A stretch of DNA of 64,000 nt from Marinobacterium aestuarii (GTDB taxonomy: Bacteria > Pseudomonadota > Gammaproteobacteria > Pseudomonadales > Balneatricaceae): contig NZ_CP015839.1 in NCBI RefSeq assembly GCF_001651805.1, forward strand, positions 4,650,001-4,714,000, written 5' to 3'. The notes under the pieces are model-generated. The model was given only the letters and a program-made list of their open reading frames with translations, did no database searches and was not told where the DNA came from. Shown one piece after another: positions 1-8,898 of this stretch. The number at the start of each line of letters is the position of its first letter. Positions within the stretch are counted from its first letter, which is position 1. A program made the position numbers and the translations under genes.

Positions 1-509
1 GCCTCGACCTTGGCAATAGAGGGTTCAGCCGAGCGTGGTGGCATGTCGCGGCCATCCAGCACCCCGTGCAGATAAACCGACTTGGCGCCGCGTGCTGCCG
101 CCATTTCCAGCAGTGCCAGCATGTGCTCTTCATGACTGTGCACGCCGCCTGGCGACAGCAACCCCAGCACATGCACCGCCTTGCCGGCGCTGATCGCCTT
201 GTCCATCGCGGCGCAGATCACGCTGTTGTCAAAGAAATCGCCGTCACTGATGGCCTTGGAAATACGGGTGAAGTTCTGATAAACCGTGCGTCCGGCACCA
301 ATATTCATGTGCCCCACTTCGGAATTCCCCATCTGACCGTCGGGCAGGCCTACGGCCAGGCCGGAGGTTTCGATGCGGGAATTCGGATTGGCTGCCAGCA
401 GAGCATCCCAGGTGGGGGTCTGTGCGGCTTCGATGGCGGAGGATGCTGTGTGCTCGATGCCGAAGCCGTCGAGAATGATCAGTGCTTTGGGGATACGAGT
501 GGCAGTCAT
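1..509 (-). CDS. gpmI: 2,3-bisphosphoglycerate-independent phosphoglycerate mutase, N-terminal part
   Basis: Glycolytic and gluconeogenic enzyme interconverting 3- and 2-phosphoglycerate in the cytosol with two Mn ions. About 169 N-terminal codons are present and the gene runs off the left edge. The ATG at 509-507 opens a protein with the metal-binding LDGFG near residue 14, the NSEVGH motif holding the phosphorylated serine near residue 62, GGVHSHEEH, and HGVLDGRD towards the break. It is divergent from the rhodanese-grxC-secB genes, an arrangement also found in Pseudomonas. Identification is firm; only the C-terminal two thirds cannot be seen. Confidence 0.95.
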   Translation of the reverse strand, partial: MTATRIPKALIILDGFGIEHTASSAIEAAQTPTWDALLAANPNSRIETSGLAVGLPDGQMGNSEVGHMNIGAGRTVYQNFTRISKAISDGDFFDNSVICAAMDKAISAGKAVHVLGLLSPGGVHSHEEHMLALLEMAAARGAKSVYLHGVLDGRDMPPRSAEPSIAKVE

Positions 510-733
510 GGAAGTTCTGATGTCCGGATCGGGTTTGCGAAGCGGCCATTTTACTGTGTATTAGCCCCTATTGCGACTGAGCAGAGCGCCCCGGCAGGCC
601 AATCGCGGCTATCATCACCCTTCCCCTTATGCCGCCGCAGTCAGCATTGTATACTTAGCCGCTAATTTTCAGTGCAATTGCAAAATTCAGACTCGAGCAT
701 TTGCGAAATCAGGCGTAGTTAACGGAATTCACG

Positions 734-1147
734 ATGGAAAACCTGTTCGAATTTGTTGTCAATCACCCCTACCTGATCGCTGCCTGGGTTTTGACCCTGG
801 CCATGCTACTCTGGAATGAAAGCCGCAAGTCCGGCACATCTGTCACGCCCAATGAGGCTGTCATGCTGATCAACAAGCAGGACGCCGTTGTCATTGATGT
901 CCGTGCCAAAAAGGAATGGGCTACAGGACACATCACCGATGCGGTCAACCTGCCCATCGCCGATTTTGATACCCGTATCGGGGAACTGAACAAATACAAG
1001 TCGCGACCGGTCATAGTCGTGTGCAACCTGGGCCAGACCGCCGGCAGTGCTACCAAGAAGCTGACCGCGGCCGGTTTTGAACAGGTCACCCGCCTCAGCG
1101 GCGGCATGACCGAATGGAAGGGCCAGAACCTGCCCGTCATAAAGTGA
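734..1147 (+). CDS. Membrane-anchored rhodanese-like protein (YibN type)
   Basis: A 137-residue protein with one N-terminal membrane segment (about residues 12-28) followed by a single rhodanese domain facing, most likely, the cytoplasm. The domain carries VIDVR near residue 54 and the active-site loop beginning VCNLGQ, so the sulfur-accepting cysteine is kept, and it ends in GGMTEWK. Rhodaneses move sulfane sulfur; the physiological partner of the YibN group is not settled. It precedes grxC by 5 bases and secB by a short gap and is probably cotranscribed with both, which fits a redox or export-quality role by inference only. Confidence 0.9.
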   Translation: MENLFEFVVNHPYLIAAWVLTLAMLLWNESRKSGTSVTPNEAVMLINKQDAVVIDVRAKKEWATGHITDAVNLPIADFDTRIGELNKYKSRPVIVVCNLGQTAGSATKKLTAAGFEQVTRLSGGMTEWKGQNLPVIK

Positions 1148-1152
1148 GCACC

Positions 1153-1404
1153 ATGACCGATATCCTTATTTACACCACCGCCTGGTGTCCGTTCTGCATT
1201 CGCGCCAAGATGCTGCTCGATGGCAAAGGCGCGACCTATACGGAAATCAATGTCGACAAAGAACCGGCCAAGCGCGCCGAAATGATGCAGCGCAGCCGTC
1301 AGCGCACCGTGCCGCAGATTTTCTTTGGTGAAAACCATATCGGCGGCTGCGACGAGCTCTACGCCCTGGAGCGACAGGGCAAGCTCGACAAGCTGCTGGC
1401 CTGA
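1153..1404 (+). CDS. grxC: Glutaredoxin 3
   Basis: An 83-residue glutaredoxin that reduces disulfides and glutathione adducts using glutathione. The dithiol active site CPFC sits near residue 14 and the glutathione-binding TVPQIFF and GGCDEL motifs follow in the normal places; the length is typical for GrxC. I chose the ATG at 1153, 5 bases after the rhodanese stop, because the longer reading frame from 1114 only adds residues overlapping the upstream gene. Rhodanese, grxC and secB form one conserved cluster. Confidence 0.95.
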   Translation: MTDILIYTTAWCPFCIRAKMLLDGKGATYTEINVDKEPAKRAEMMQRSRQRTVPQIFFGENHIGGCDELYALERQGKLDKLLA

Positions 1405-1505
1405 TCAACCCGGGTGGCGTCCAGCCTCCCTGCCACTCGGGCACAGCAATACACTGACCCTGTTTTGATGGCAGTGAACTCACGCATACACAAGGAGCAC
1501 ACAAC

Positions 1506-1997
1506 ATGGCTGAAGAAAACGCACAGAACGGCGCACAGCAAGCCACAGGACCGCAATTTTCGGTACAGCGGATCTACCTGAAAGACGTATCGCTGGAAGC
1601 CCCGGGCACACCCGCGATCTTCACGTCGGCGTGGAAACCAGAAATCAATCTGGATCTGAACACCCGTACCCGTACCCTGGGCGAGAATCACTACGAAGTG
1701 ATTCTGACCCTGACCGTAACGGCCAAGAACGATGGCAACAACGCCTTCCTGATCGAGATTCAGCAGGCGGGTATCTTCCAGATTGCAGGTCTGGCCGACG
1801 CCGAACTGAACCATACCCTGGGTGCCTTCTGCCCCAACATCCTGTTCCCCTACGCCCGTGAATCGGTCGACAGCCTGGCCACCAAGGCCAGCTTCCCGGC
1901 ACTGATGCTGGCGCCGGTGAACTTCGATGCCCTGTACGCGCAGCAGATGCAGCAGAAAGCCGCTCAGCCCGCCGAAAGCGAGCCTCAGGCACACTGA
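1506..1997 (+). CDS. secB: Protein-export chaperone SecB
   Basis: A 163-residue cytosolic chaperone that binds unfolded preproteins as a homotetramer and delivers them to SecA. Typical SecB landmarks are present: [17 protein letters not shown] at residues 18-34, the AGIFQI segment, [14 protein letters not shown] and [16 protein letters not shown] clear ribosome site AAGGAG lies 8 bases before ATG 1506. The gene is followed by a strong terminator, so the rhodanese-grxC-secB unit ends here. Confidence 0.97.
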   Translation: MAEENAQNGAQQATGPQFSVQRIYLKDVSLEAPGTPAIFTSAWKPEINLDLNTRTRTLGENHYEVILTLTVTAKNDGNNAFLIEIQQAGIFQIAGLADAELNHTLGAFCPNILFPYARESVDSLATKASFPALMLAPVNFDALYAQQMQQKAAQPAESEPQAH

Positions 1998-2031
1998 GCC
2001 CCCGGCTTATAGTTAAAGAGGGCTGGAATAC

Positions 2032-2069
2032 AAAAAAGGGACCGACGCCCAGGCGTCAGTCCCTTTTTT
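2032..2069 (+). terminator. Rho-independent terminator after secB
   Basis: Nested perfect stem: AAAAAAGGGAC pairs with GTCCCTTTTTT, and inside it GACGCC pairs with GGCGTC around a 2-base loop. The A-run and T-run on both sides make it usable in both directions, although the next gene on the opposite strand ends about 210 bases away. Confidence 0.93.
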
Positions 2070-2277
2070 GTGCAGGCGATAGTGGGGCCAGACACTGGGT
2101 GTCGGCCTCTTCACCCCGTGGCTCCAATAGGCCAGCGGCGATTTGGACAGCGAGACCGGGCATAAAAACGTCTATGCTCTCTCCATCTAACGCCCGGGTC
2201 ATGCTCTCCCATGATCAGCAGGGTGCATTGCAAGATAACACCCGCGGCTCAGCGGCTCCGGCGAACACCAATCTGTA

Positions 2278-4026
2278 TCAACCCCCAGGCACGATTTCCA
2301 GGCTCCAGCTGTTCAGCCTACCTACATCGATGCGCGCCAGATCCGCGACCCTTAACGTCCAGTTGCCCTGGATGGGCTGGCCACTCAGCCCAGACAGCGG
2401 CGAGAGCGGCGCGGCTGAGTCGTAGGTTACGACCAGATTGTCCTGCCCTCCACCCAGCTGGCTGTGCAGCACTACACTGCGCCCGGCGGGCGAGATGAGT
2501 ACAAGACGCAGATCGCCTATATAAATGTGCGTAATGTCGATGCTCACCTTCAGCTGATCGACGCTGCCTGACTGGCTGATGACGATACTGCTGCTGACGC
2601 CGGCGGCATCGTTATCGGGGATAGCAAGATTAGGGGCGATTTCACCCTGGACGATTTGAGCAACCCTTTCGACCTCAACTTCAAGTTTCCAGCGGTTGAG
2701 TGTGCCAAGATCCCGACCCGCCAGGTCTTTTACACTGAGCATCCAATCGCCCTGCACAGCCCGCCCGACGAAGACCGCGAGCGCGGCCAGCGACTCCAGC
2801 GCGTAACTTTTGGACAGATTGTCCGCCGCGCCGCCCTCACGGTTGTGCAACTTAACCCGGGTGCCCGCAGGGTCCATGAGCTCAATCACCAGATCACCGA
2901 TATAGGTATGGGTGATATCCAGGCTCACCTTGATGCGCTGCACCAGCCCCGTCTGACCCATATTGATCTTGCTGTTGATGCCGGCCGTATTTTTGTCCGG
3001 AATCGACATTGATGTCATGTTTTCGCCCACCAGGGTCGATACCGAAATGACTGGGGGCGGTTCAACAACCCCGACGCGGAACTCCAGCCTCTCGTCCGGT
3101 ACAGCAATGTCCGAGAGGACAAAACCCGAATCGGAACCATCCCACAGACGCGAGGATGGGGTGGTGGCGTGGGATATGGCAACGCCATTCACTCCGCCGA
3201 AGAGATCGGTACCGTCGCCCTGATTAACGTTGTGTTCCAGATCGGTATTCCCGTCCGCCTGCAGCAGCGCACACTGGTAGTGACGCTGGCCAGTACCCTG
3301 CTGAAATTCGTTCGAGCCCAGGGTGTCGCAGTGATAAATGGCCAGCCCGCTGGAGGGCAGGTGCTGGTCGAGCCCAAGCTTGGAGCGGTTCTCCACCAGA
3401 AAGTATTCATTAGGCGTGCGGCCTCTGAATTTCAGCACGCGGTTGTAATCTCCGTGAACGGCCTGGATGACCGCCGCCGTATTGAGCAGGGTCTCATTGT
3501 CGCACCAGCCCGCCAGGTCACGCAGGTAGGCACACACAGGTGCGGGTGTGCGCCCGGAATTGAGGTGATTGCCGGAGCCCATGAGGCAGTAGCTGCCGGC
3601 ACTCTTCACACCGTCGCCTTCCCGGTTCACAGCACCGTAGTCGTACATATCCGGGAACCGGCAGAGCAGGTGCCCGTTCTCATGGCAGAAGGTACCAATG
3701 CTCAGATCCCAGGCGCTTCTCCCGGCGCTGGTGAGCAGGTAAAGGTTGGTGGAGATATTTCCGTAACGCAGGTTGATGTCGGAATTGTGCGGCCAGAGGT
3801 CACCGTCGTACTGGGTCTGTCCGGCGTACATTATATTGAGCGCATCCATGATTCCCTCACCACGGGAATCGTAGCGGCTCAAATCCGTGCCGGCGGCGAC
3901 AGCCAGATCCAGTGCCTCCTTGACCAAAAGATGGGTGATGTAATAACTGCGGTTCTGACTCAGCCGCAAGGGACCCACAACGTCATTGCTGTAGTCGAGT
4001 TTGCCGGACAGTACACTAGTTGCCAA
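2278..4026 (-). CDS. M6-family metalloprotease with two P-domains, N-terminally truncated
   Basis: The 582 codons open at a TTG (4026-4024) in the middle of an M6 (immune-inhibitor-A-like) peptidase domain. The zinc site HENGH is at about residues 115-119, followed by FPDMYDY. From about residue 330 come two tandem proprotein-convertase P-domains, each with an IPD-N-AG start, an ITHxYIGDL core and a W-L-V-DLA-R-D-G-LN-W end. Full-length M6 proteins have a signal peptide, a propeptide and about 100 more catalytic-domain residues; all are absent. The TGA of the upstream YkgJ gene (4041-4039) lies in the same frame five codons earlier. I infer a deletion junction and a probably non-secreted, inactive remnant with an otherwise open frame. 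Confidence 0.75.
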   Translation of the reverse strand: MATSVLSGKLDYSNDVVGPLRLSQNRSYYITHLLVKEALDLAVAAGTDLSRYDSRGEGIMDALNIMYAGQTQYDGDLWPHNSDINLRYGNISTNLYLLTSAGRSAWDLSIGTFCHENGHLLCRFPDMYDYGAVNREGDGVKSAGSYCLMGSGNHLNSGRTPAPVCAYLRDLAGWCDNETLLNTAAVIQAVHGDYNRVLKFRGRTPNEYFLVENRSKLGLDQHLPSSGLAIYHCDTLGSNEFQQGTGQRHYQCALLQADGNTDLEHNVNQGDGTDLFGGVNGVAISHATTPSSRLWDGSDSGFVLSDIAVPDERLEFRVGVVEPPPVISVSTLVGENMTSMSIPDKNTAGINSKINMGQTGLVQRIKVSLDITHTYIGDLVIELMDPAGTRVKLHNREGGAADNLSKSYALESLAALAVFVGRAVQGDWMLSVKDLAGRDLGTLNRWKLEVEVERVAQIVQGEIAPNLAIPDNDAAGVSSSIVISQSGSVDQLKVSIDITHIYIGDLRLVLISPAGRSVVLHSQLGGGQDNLVVTYDSAAPLSPLSGLSGQPIQGNWTLRVADLARIDVGRLNSWSLEIVPGG

Positions 4027-4038
4027 ACAGCAGCCCTG

Positions 4039-4338
4039 TCAGAAAGAGGTATCGGCGCGCTCGGTCAGGCACTCATAGGCCCCCATCTCGAACTCGCGGC
4101 AGATCAGTGGCCGATTTTCGTAGATGGTGCAGAGCATGGTGTTTCGATCCACCGCCAGGCACCAGCCATCATCCCCCTGCGCCATGGTTTCCCCGCCCCA
4201 GTCGTCGTACTCGATAAAGCGCTCGGGAACCCCGGTATCGGTCAGCAACATGACGGTCAGGCGACAGCAGCGGGCCGCGCAGCTGGCACAGGTCACCGCG
4301 CCAGTGGGTTCGGGCAGATTGATCAGGGCTATGGTCAT
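4039..4338 (-). CDS. YkgJ-family cysteine-cluster protein
   Basis: A 99-residue protein of the zinc/iron-chelating YkgJ type, with the cluster CASCAARCC near the N-terminus and CTIYENRPLICREFEMG near the C-terminus. The four or more conserved cysteines are expected to bind a metal or Fe-S centre; the reaction is not known. I chose ATG 4338 (protein beginning MTIALINLP) rather than the longer frame to 4434, because family members start just before the first cysteine cluster. Its stop codon is in frame with the truncated protease that follows 12 bases on, suggesting a rearrangement right at its 3' end. Confidence 0.8.
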   Translation of the reverse strand: MTIALINLPEPTGAVTCASCAARCCRLTVMLLTDTGVPERFIEYDDWGGETMAQGDDGWCLAVDRNTMLCTIYENRPLICREFEMGAYECLTERADTSF

Positions 4339-4662
4339 GCAAGGGTCACCAGCTTGTCGGGCGCCAAGCATAACGCTTTTAGACAATGGCTGCTGCCGGG
4401 CTTTGCCGCCAGCGAGTGAATTCCACTGTGTCACAGTGAACTTTCGTCATGCGCGGTGCATGACCGTACATTGCCGCAGGTGGGAAAGCGCCCTTACTCT
4501 TTGCAAACGAGTTCAGCGCCGGCCCGGCCACCGGTAAAGCCGGAGCACGGGCTGGAACCAAATCAAGGAAATCCGACAGTGAGGAGGCTGCCAGGCGACT
4601 ATTGGGCACCCTGACCGCAGCCAACCGAAGCAGACCGCGATTGCCACATCAATGGATGGCGG

Positions 4663-5442
4663 CTATTGCATATGCCAGCCATGGCTGACCACCAGCGACT
4701 GGCCGGACAGGGCAGCGGAAGGAAAGGCTGCCAGGTGCACCGCCAGTTCAGACACATCGTCCAGGGAGGTGAATTCGCCATCCAGGGTTTCCTTGAGCAT
4801 CACGTTACGGATCACTTCCTGTTCAGAAATACCCAGCTCACGTGCCTGTTCTGGAATCTGCTTATCCACCAGCGGCGTGCGCACAAAGCCGGGACAGATG
4901 ATATTGCTGCGCACGCCATGCTCGGCGCCTTCCTTGGCTACCGTACGGCACAGTCCCAGCATGCCATGTTTGGCGGCCACATAAGGTGCCTTGAGCGGCG
5001 AGGCCTCCAGCGAATGCACCGAGCCCATATAGAGCATGGTGCCACCGCCGTTAGCGTACATCTGTTGCAGCGCCGCCCGGGTGACCAGAAAAGCGCCCCC
5101 CAAATGCACCTCCACCACCTTGTTCCAGTCGGCATAGGACAGTTTGTGCAGGGGTTCTATATGCTGAATACCGGCATTGGCCAGGGCAATATCCAGCCTG
5201 CCCCAATGACTGACCACCGCAGCGACGCCCTGCTCCACCGCTTGCTCATCGGTCACGTCCATCTTCAGCGCCATCGCCGAACCTCCGGCGGTGACGATGG
5301 ACAGCGCCACCTGTTCGGCACTACTCAGATCCAGATCGGCCACCGCCACCCTGGCGCCTTCGCGGGCATAATGTTCGGCAATGGCTCTGCCTATGCCCCG
5401 GCCACCGCCGGTGATCAACGCAATTTGATCTTTCAGACGCAT
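4663..5442 (-). CDS. bdhA: 3-hydroxybutyrate dehydrogenase (short-chain dehydrogenase)
   Basis: A 259-residue SDR oxidising 3-hydroxybutyrate to acetoacetate with NAD. It shows the cofactor loop TGGGRGIG at about residues 11-18, NAG near 90, catalytic Ser of GSVHSLEA, YVAAK, and the bdh-typical VCPGFVRTPLV-like stretch followed by a lid containing LDGEFTS. AAGGAG sits 7 bases before ATG 5442, which settles the start against a longer frame. It follows dctM by 28 bases in the TRAP operon, so the transported compound is probably 3-hydroxybutyrate or a related hydroxy acid. Other SDR substrates cannot be excluded. Confidence 0.85.
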   Translation of the reverse strand: MRLKDQIALITGGGRGIGRAIAEHYAREGARVAVADLDLSSAEQVALSIVTAGGSAMALKMDVTDEQAVEQGVAAVVSHWGRLDIALANAGIQHIEPLHKLSYADWNKVVEVHLGGAFLVTRAALQQMYANGGGTMLYMGSVHSLEASPLKAPYVAAKHGMLGLCRTVAKEGAEHGVRSNIICPGFVRTPLVDKQIPEQARELGISEQEVIRNVMLKETLDGEFTSLDDVSELAVHLAAFPSAALSGQSLVVSHGWHMQ

Positions 5443-5470
5443 GATAGTTTTCTCCTTGTTAAGTTCTGGG

Positions 5471-6841
5471 TCAGTGACCGCCATAAACTTCATTCGGCAG
5501 CCAGGTGGCCAGGGGCTCAAACCAGAACACCAGCGCCAGCCCCAGTAGTTGCAGAGCAATAAAGGGCAAGACCCCCAGGTAGATATCACGGGTGGTGATT
5601 TCTGGCGGGCATACGCCCTTGATGTAGAACAGGGCAAAACCCACCGGCGGCGTAAGGAATGACGTTTGCAGGCAGATGGCAAACATGACGGCAAACCACA
5701 CAGGCTCAACCCCCAAGGAAAACACCACAGGCGCCACCAGCGGCAGGATAATCAGGGTGATTTCCACCCAGTCGAGGAAAAAGCCCAGCAGGAAGGTGAT
5801 AAACAAAATGGTCAGCAGTATGCCGGTGGTACCAAACGGCAGACCGGTAATGGCGTCACGGATCACATCATCCCCGCCCAGGCCACGCAGCACGGCGGCA
5901 AACACGGTCGCACCGATAAAAATGCCGAAAATAAAGGCGGTGGTGCGACTGGTCTGATAGAGGGACTCTTTCAAGACCTCCAGATTCAGCCTGCGACTCA
6001 ACAGCGCCATCAGCAGGGCACCGGCAGCGCCCACGGCGGAAGCCTCGGTCGTGGTGGCAATGCCGAAGAAAATGGAGCCCAGCACCGCCAGGATCAATAT
6101 CATCGGCGGTACTACCGCCAGGAACACGCCCAGCAGCGCCCGGCCGTCGAGGCGCTCGTGATGTTTCGGTGCCGGTGCCATGTCTTTTTTCAGCCAGGAC
6201 AGCACCACAATGTAGAGGATATACATAGCCGCCAGCATCAGGCCGGGGATCAGCGCCCCCATAAACAACTTGCCGACCGACGCTTCGGAGGTACCCATGC
6301 GGTCTGCCATCAGCACCAACATGATACTCGGCGGCACCAAAATGCCCAAGGTACCCACCGAGCAGGCAGTGCCCACGGCCAGGGATTTGTTGTAATTCGC
6401 CTGCATCATGGGCCCGAGCGACAGCATGCCAAGCAGCACCACTGAGGCGCCCACTATGCCGGTGGAGGCCGCCAGTAAAACGCCAACGATCACCACGGTA
6501 ATGGCATAGCCCCCGCGCAAGGGGCCGAGTACACGCACCAGGCTGTGCATCAGTTTTTCGGCGATGCCAGAACGATCAAGCATGATGCCCATAAAAATAA
6601 ACAGCGGCAGCGCCACCATCAGTTCGTTGGCCACTATGCCGTAGATACGCGCATCCAGCACGCCAATGGTGCCGTTCCAGGTAAACCAGAGATTGGCGTC
6701 AAACTGCTCCACCATTAGATGGCCCAGAGCCGCAAATACCAGACCGATGCCTGCCAACGCCCAAGCCACCGGAAAGCCCAGCAGCAACAGCGCCATAAAA
6801 CTGGCGAACATGGCCATAACGAGAAGGGGTTCCAACTCCAT
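5471..6841 (-). CDS. dctM: TRAP transporter large permease (DctM)
   Basis: A 456-residue inner-membrane protein of the DctM family with about 12 hydrophobic segments, the sodium-coupled transporting subunit of a TRAP system. Characteristic stretches are ALPLFIFMGIMLDRSG near residue 80, GASVVLLGMLSLGPM, GTLGILVPPSIMLV and, near the C-terminus, SFLTPPVGFALFY. It lies 18 bases behind dctQ and just ahead of bdhA, all on the minus strand. Substrate is inferred from the neighbour bdhA. Confidence 0.95.
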   Translation of the reverse strand: MELEPLLVMAMFASFMALLLLGFPVAWALAGIGLVFAALGHLMVEQFDANLWFTWNGTIGVLDARIYGIVANELMVALPLFIFMGIMLDRSGIAEKLMHSLVRVLGPLRGGYAITVVIVGVLLAASTGIVGASVVLLGMLSLGPMMQANYNKSLAVGTACSVGTLGILVPPSIMLVLMADRMGTSEASVGKLFMGALIPGLMLAAMYILYIVVLSWLKKDMAPAPKHHERLDGRALLGVFLAVVPPMILILAVLGSIFFGIATTTEASAVGAAGALLMALLSRRLNLEVLKESLYQTSRTTAFIFGIFIGATVFAAVLRGLGGDDVIRDAITGLPFGTTGILLTILFITFLLGFFLDWVEITLIILPLVAPVVFSLGVEPVWFAVMFAICLQTSFLTPPVGFALFYIKGVCPPEITTRDIYLGVLPFIALQLLGLALVFWFEPLATWLPNEVYGGH

Positions 6842-6859
6842 GGACAGCTACCTCATGAT

Positions 6860-7459
6860 TCAGGGGTGGGGGTGGTCGTTATTGCTGCTCTGCTCGGGCA
6901 TCTCTGTGGCACGGGGAAACCCGAACAGCAGCGTCATGCAACGCAGGGCTCTGGAGAACAGCGCTATGGCGACCAGAATAAGCCCCAGGGGAAGGGCGCT
7001 TTTAAAGATAAAGCGATACGGCAGGCCGCTCGGGGCCTGGGAGCGCTCATCGTAAATGTAAGCCTTGTAGGCGTACGGGATAAGGGCGTCGATCATCAAA
7101 TAGATGATGGGCAGGGCCAACAGCAATATGCACACCAGTTCGATAACCGCCTGGGTGTGCAGCGAGAATTTTTCCCGCAGCACGTCTACCCGTACATGGT
7201 CATCACGCACCACCGCGTAGCCCAGAGTCAGCATCATGGCGATACCAAACAGGTGCCAGGACAACTCTTCCAGCGCAATAGATCCTGCTGCGAGCACGAA
7301 ACGGCTGAAAACGTTGGTCAGCACCACGACCAGTACCGCCAGCCAGAGCCAGGAACTGAGCCGGCCCACGGCCTCCACAACGCTGTCCAGCAGTCGAGAG
7401 AGACGGTTGGTCGGCAGATCCCTGGGCCCGGCCTCGATAGAATTACTGTGTTGAGTCAC
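6860..7459 (-). CDS. dctQ: TRAP transporter small permease (DctQ)
   Basis: A 199-residue protein with four membrane segments, the small membrane subunit that docks to DctM. The motif EELSWHLFGIAMMLTLGYAV and the following DHVRVDVL are typical of DctQ. I place the start at GTG 7459 (preceded by GAGG at 5 bases) rather than at the GTG at 7507, whose extra 16 residues overlap an intergenic hairpin and look unrelated. The 129-base gap to dctP contains that hairpin. Confidence 0.88.
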   Translation of the reverse strand: MTQHSNSIEAGPRDLPTNRLSRLLDSVVEAVGRLSSWLWLAVLVVVLTNVFSRFVLAAGSIALEELSWHLFGIAMMLTLGYAVVRDDHVRVDVLREKFSLHTQAVIELVCILLLALPIIYLMIDALIPYAYKAYIYDERSQAPSGLPYRFIFKSALPLGLILVAIALFSRALRCMTLLFGFPRATEMPEQSSNNDHPHP

Positions 7460-7491
7460 ATTAACCTCGCTAAACCAGTAATAAGGGGAAA

Positions 7492-7519
7492 GGCAGGCAC
7501 CGGCCACGCCGGGCCTGCC
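7492..7519 (-). other. Intergenic hairpin between dctP and dctQ
   Basis: GGCAGGC and GCCTGCC form a 7-bp stem around a GC-rich loop, followed on the minus strand by only TTT. A weak terminator or RNA-stabilising structure after the substrate-binding-protein gene would let dctP be made in excess of the membrane subunits, as is common in transport operons. This role is inferred. Confidence 0.5.
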
Positions 7520-7587
7520 ACTGGCAACCTGTCGGACTTAACACTGATCTACTGCGGAAAAGCCCGACAGACTGCTGGGAGGCTAAC

Positions 7588-8670
7588 TCAGTCGTACTGG
7601 TAGAAATCGCGCGGCAGGTAGCCCTTGCCGTGCCAGATGGAGTGATGCTCCATAAAGGTGCGCTGGCTGGTGAGTACGCGCTTGAACATCTCGTCCTGGG
7701 CGGCCATTTCATCCATCACCTTGTCGGTGACCGTCTGCAGTTCGCGCAGCACCTGTTCGGGCAGTACCTGGGCTTTTACGCCCTCTTTTTCGTAATCGCG
7801 CAGGGCGGTCGGCTGGGCCCACTCACTCTGGGCAAAGCCCTTGAGGGTGGCGGATTCACAGCCCATTTCTACCAACGCACGGGTTTCGGGCTCAAGCTTG
7901 TTCCAGACGTCCTTGTTCACCAGCAGATGCGAAGTAGTCAGCGTCTGGTGCCAGCCGGGCATGATGTAGTTTTTCACGATTTGATCGAGACCCAGCATCT
8001 TGTCGATGGCGGGCTGAGAAAATTCGGTGGCGTCGATAGTGTTGCGTTCCAGCGCCTGGAAGATCTCTCCACCGGGCACCATGGTGACCGAAGCCCCTAA
8101 CTCTTCAAGTACCTTGCCGCCGATGCCGGCGAAACGGATACGCAGCCCATCGAAGTCCTTGAGGTCGGTAATCGACTTTTTAAACCAGCCTGCGCCCTCG
8201 GGACCTATGATGCTGCACAGCATGGGGTGGATATTGCGCGCATCATAGATCTCTTCCAGCAGTTTTTTACCATCGCCCTCGTAATACCAGGCCAGGTAGG
8301 CCGGCGGCTCCATATTGAAAGGCGCGCCCGAATACAGCGGCAGGGCCGGAATAGTGCCCTGATCGTAGCCAACCCAGGTATAGCCCGCGGGGTACTTGCC
8401 GGAGCTCACCGCATCCATAATTTCAAATGGCGGTACCAACTCACCCGGCTCGTAATAACGTAGCGTGATATCACCGCCTGACACCGCACTTAAGGACTCG
8501 GACAGGTGCTTGACCGGGGTGGTCAGACCCACCAGGTGAGACGGAAACGCCAGCGGCACCTGCCAACGCACCTTTTCAGTTGCCGTGGCCGGCGTGCTCA
8601 ACAGGCTGGCAGAAAGTACAGCGGCGGTCAGTCCACAGCTCAGGTTAGAAAATTTCTTATTAATCGACAT
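7588..8670 (-). CDS. dctP: TRAP transporter substrate-binding protein (DctP)
   Basis: A 360-residue periplasmic protein with a signal peptide ending around the TPATA-TEK boundary (residues 25-32). The DctP fold is recognisable from FPSHLVGLTTPVKHLSE, GPEGAGWFKKSITDLKDFDGLRIRF with the substrate-contacting arginine, and GGEIFQALERNTIDATEFSQP. It is the first gene of dctP-dctQ-dctM-bdhA, about 80 bases downstream of a predicted sigma-54 start site. The binding of 3-hydroxybutyrate or a similar acid is inferred from bdhA. Confidence 0.93.
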   Translation of the reverse strand: MSINKKFSNLSCGLTAAVLSASLLSTPATATEKVRWQVPLAFPSHLVGLTTPVKHLSESLSAVSGGDITLRYYEPGELVPPFEIMDAVSSGKYPAGYTWVGYDQGTIPALPLYSGAPFNMEPPAYLAWYYEGDGKKLLEEIYDARNIHPMLCSIIGPEGAGWFKKSITDLKDFDGLRIRFAGIGGKVLEELGASVTMVPGGEIFQALERNTIDATEFSQPAIDKMLGLDQIVKNYIMPGWHQTLTTSHLLVNKDVWNKLEPETRALVEMGCESATLKGFAQSEWAQPTALRDYEKEGVKAQVLPEQVLRELQTVTDKVMDEMAAQDEMFKRVLTSQRTFMEHHSIWHGKGYLPRDFYQYD

Positions 8671-8712
8671 GCAGTTATCCTTCTTCTGGGGTCGTTGCTC
8701 TGCCAGCCCGAC

Positions 8713-8732
8713 GGACAGTCATTTGTCTGTCC
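8713..8732. promoter_or_regulatory. Everted palindrome in the dctP leader
   Basis: GGACAG-N8-CTGTCC, using the same half-sites as the three upstream palindromes but facing outward. It lies about 18-37 bases downstream of the predicted start site, so it could be a further activator contact or an RNA hairpin in the leader. Confidence 0.5.
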
Positions 8733-8760
8733 TTGGCCGGCGTTTCGCCCATATGGAAGA

Positions 8761-8775
8761 GCACAAATCATGCCT
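8761..8775 (-). promoter_or_regulatory. Sigma-54 promoter of the TRAP-bdhA operon
   Basis: Read on the minus strand, GGCATGATTTGTGC has the invariant GG and GC with exactly ten bases between them, matching the -24/-12 pattern. Start of transcription is predicted near 8750. The adjacent gene encodes a sigma-54 activator and palindromes lie 85-170 bases upstream, which is why I trust a motif that departs from consensus at a few positions. Confidence 0.65.
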
Positions 8776-8835
8776 CAATTAAAAAATCGATATAATTCAA
8801 TAACTTAATTTATTTTTGTTGCAAAAAAAGAACGC

Positions 8836-8855
8836 CTGTCCTGTTATCTGGACAG
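8836..8855. promoter_or_regulatory. Upstream activator palindrome 1
   Basis: CTGTCC-N8-GGACAG, a perfect 6-bp dyad centred about 95 bases upstream of the predicted sigma-54 start site. It is the best copy of the three enhancer-type sites and probably binds the adjacent sigma-54 activator. Confidence 0.65.
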
Positions 8856-8878
8856 ATTGTTAGCAGATGCTCCTTAAA

Positions 8879-8898
8879 TCGTCCTGTATGGCGGACAG
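8879..8898. promoter_or_regulatory. Upstream activator palindrome 2
   Basis: TCGTCC-N8-GGACAG, the same 20-bp layout with one half-site degenerate. Its centre is 43 bases from that of the first palindrome, close to four helical turns, so both would lie on the same face of the DNA. Confidence 0.55.

Noticed and set aside
4379-4624. 81-codon frame on the minus strand between YkgJ and bdhA
   Set aside because: Overlaps the YkgJ start region, has no ribosome site or recognisable motif.
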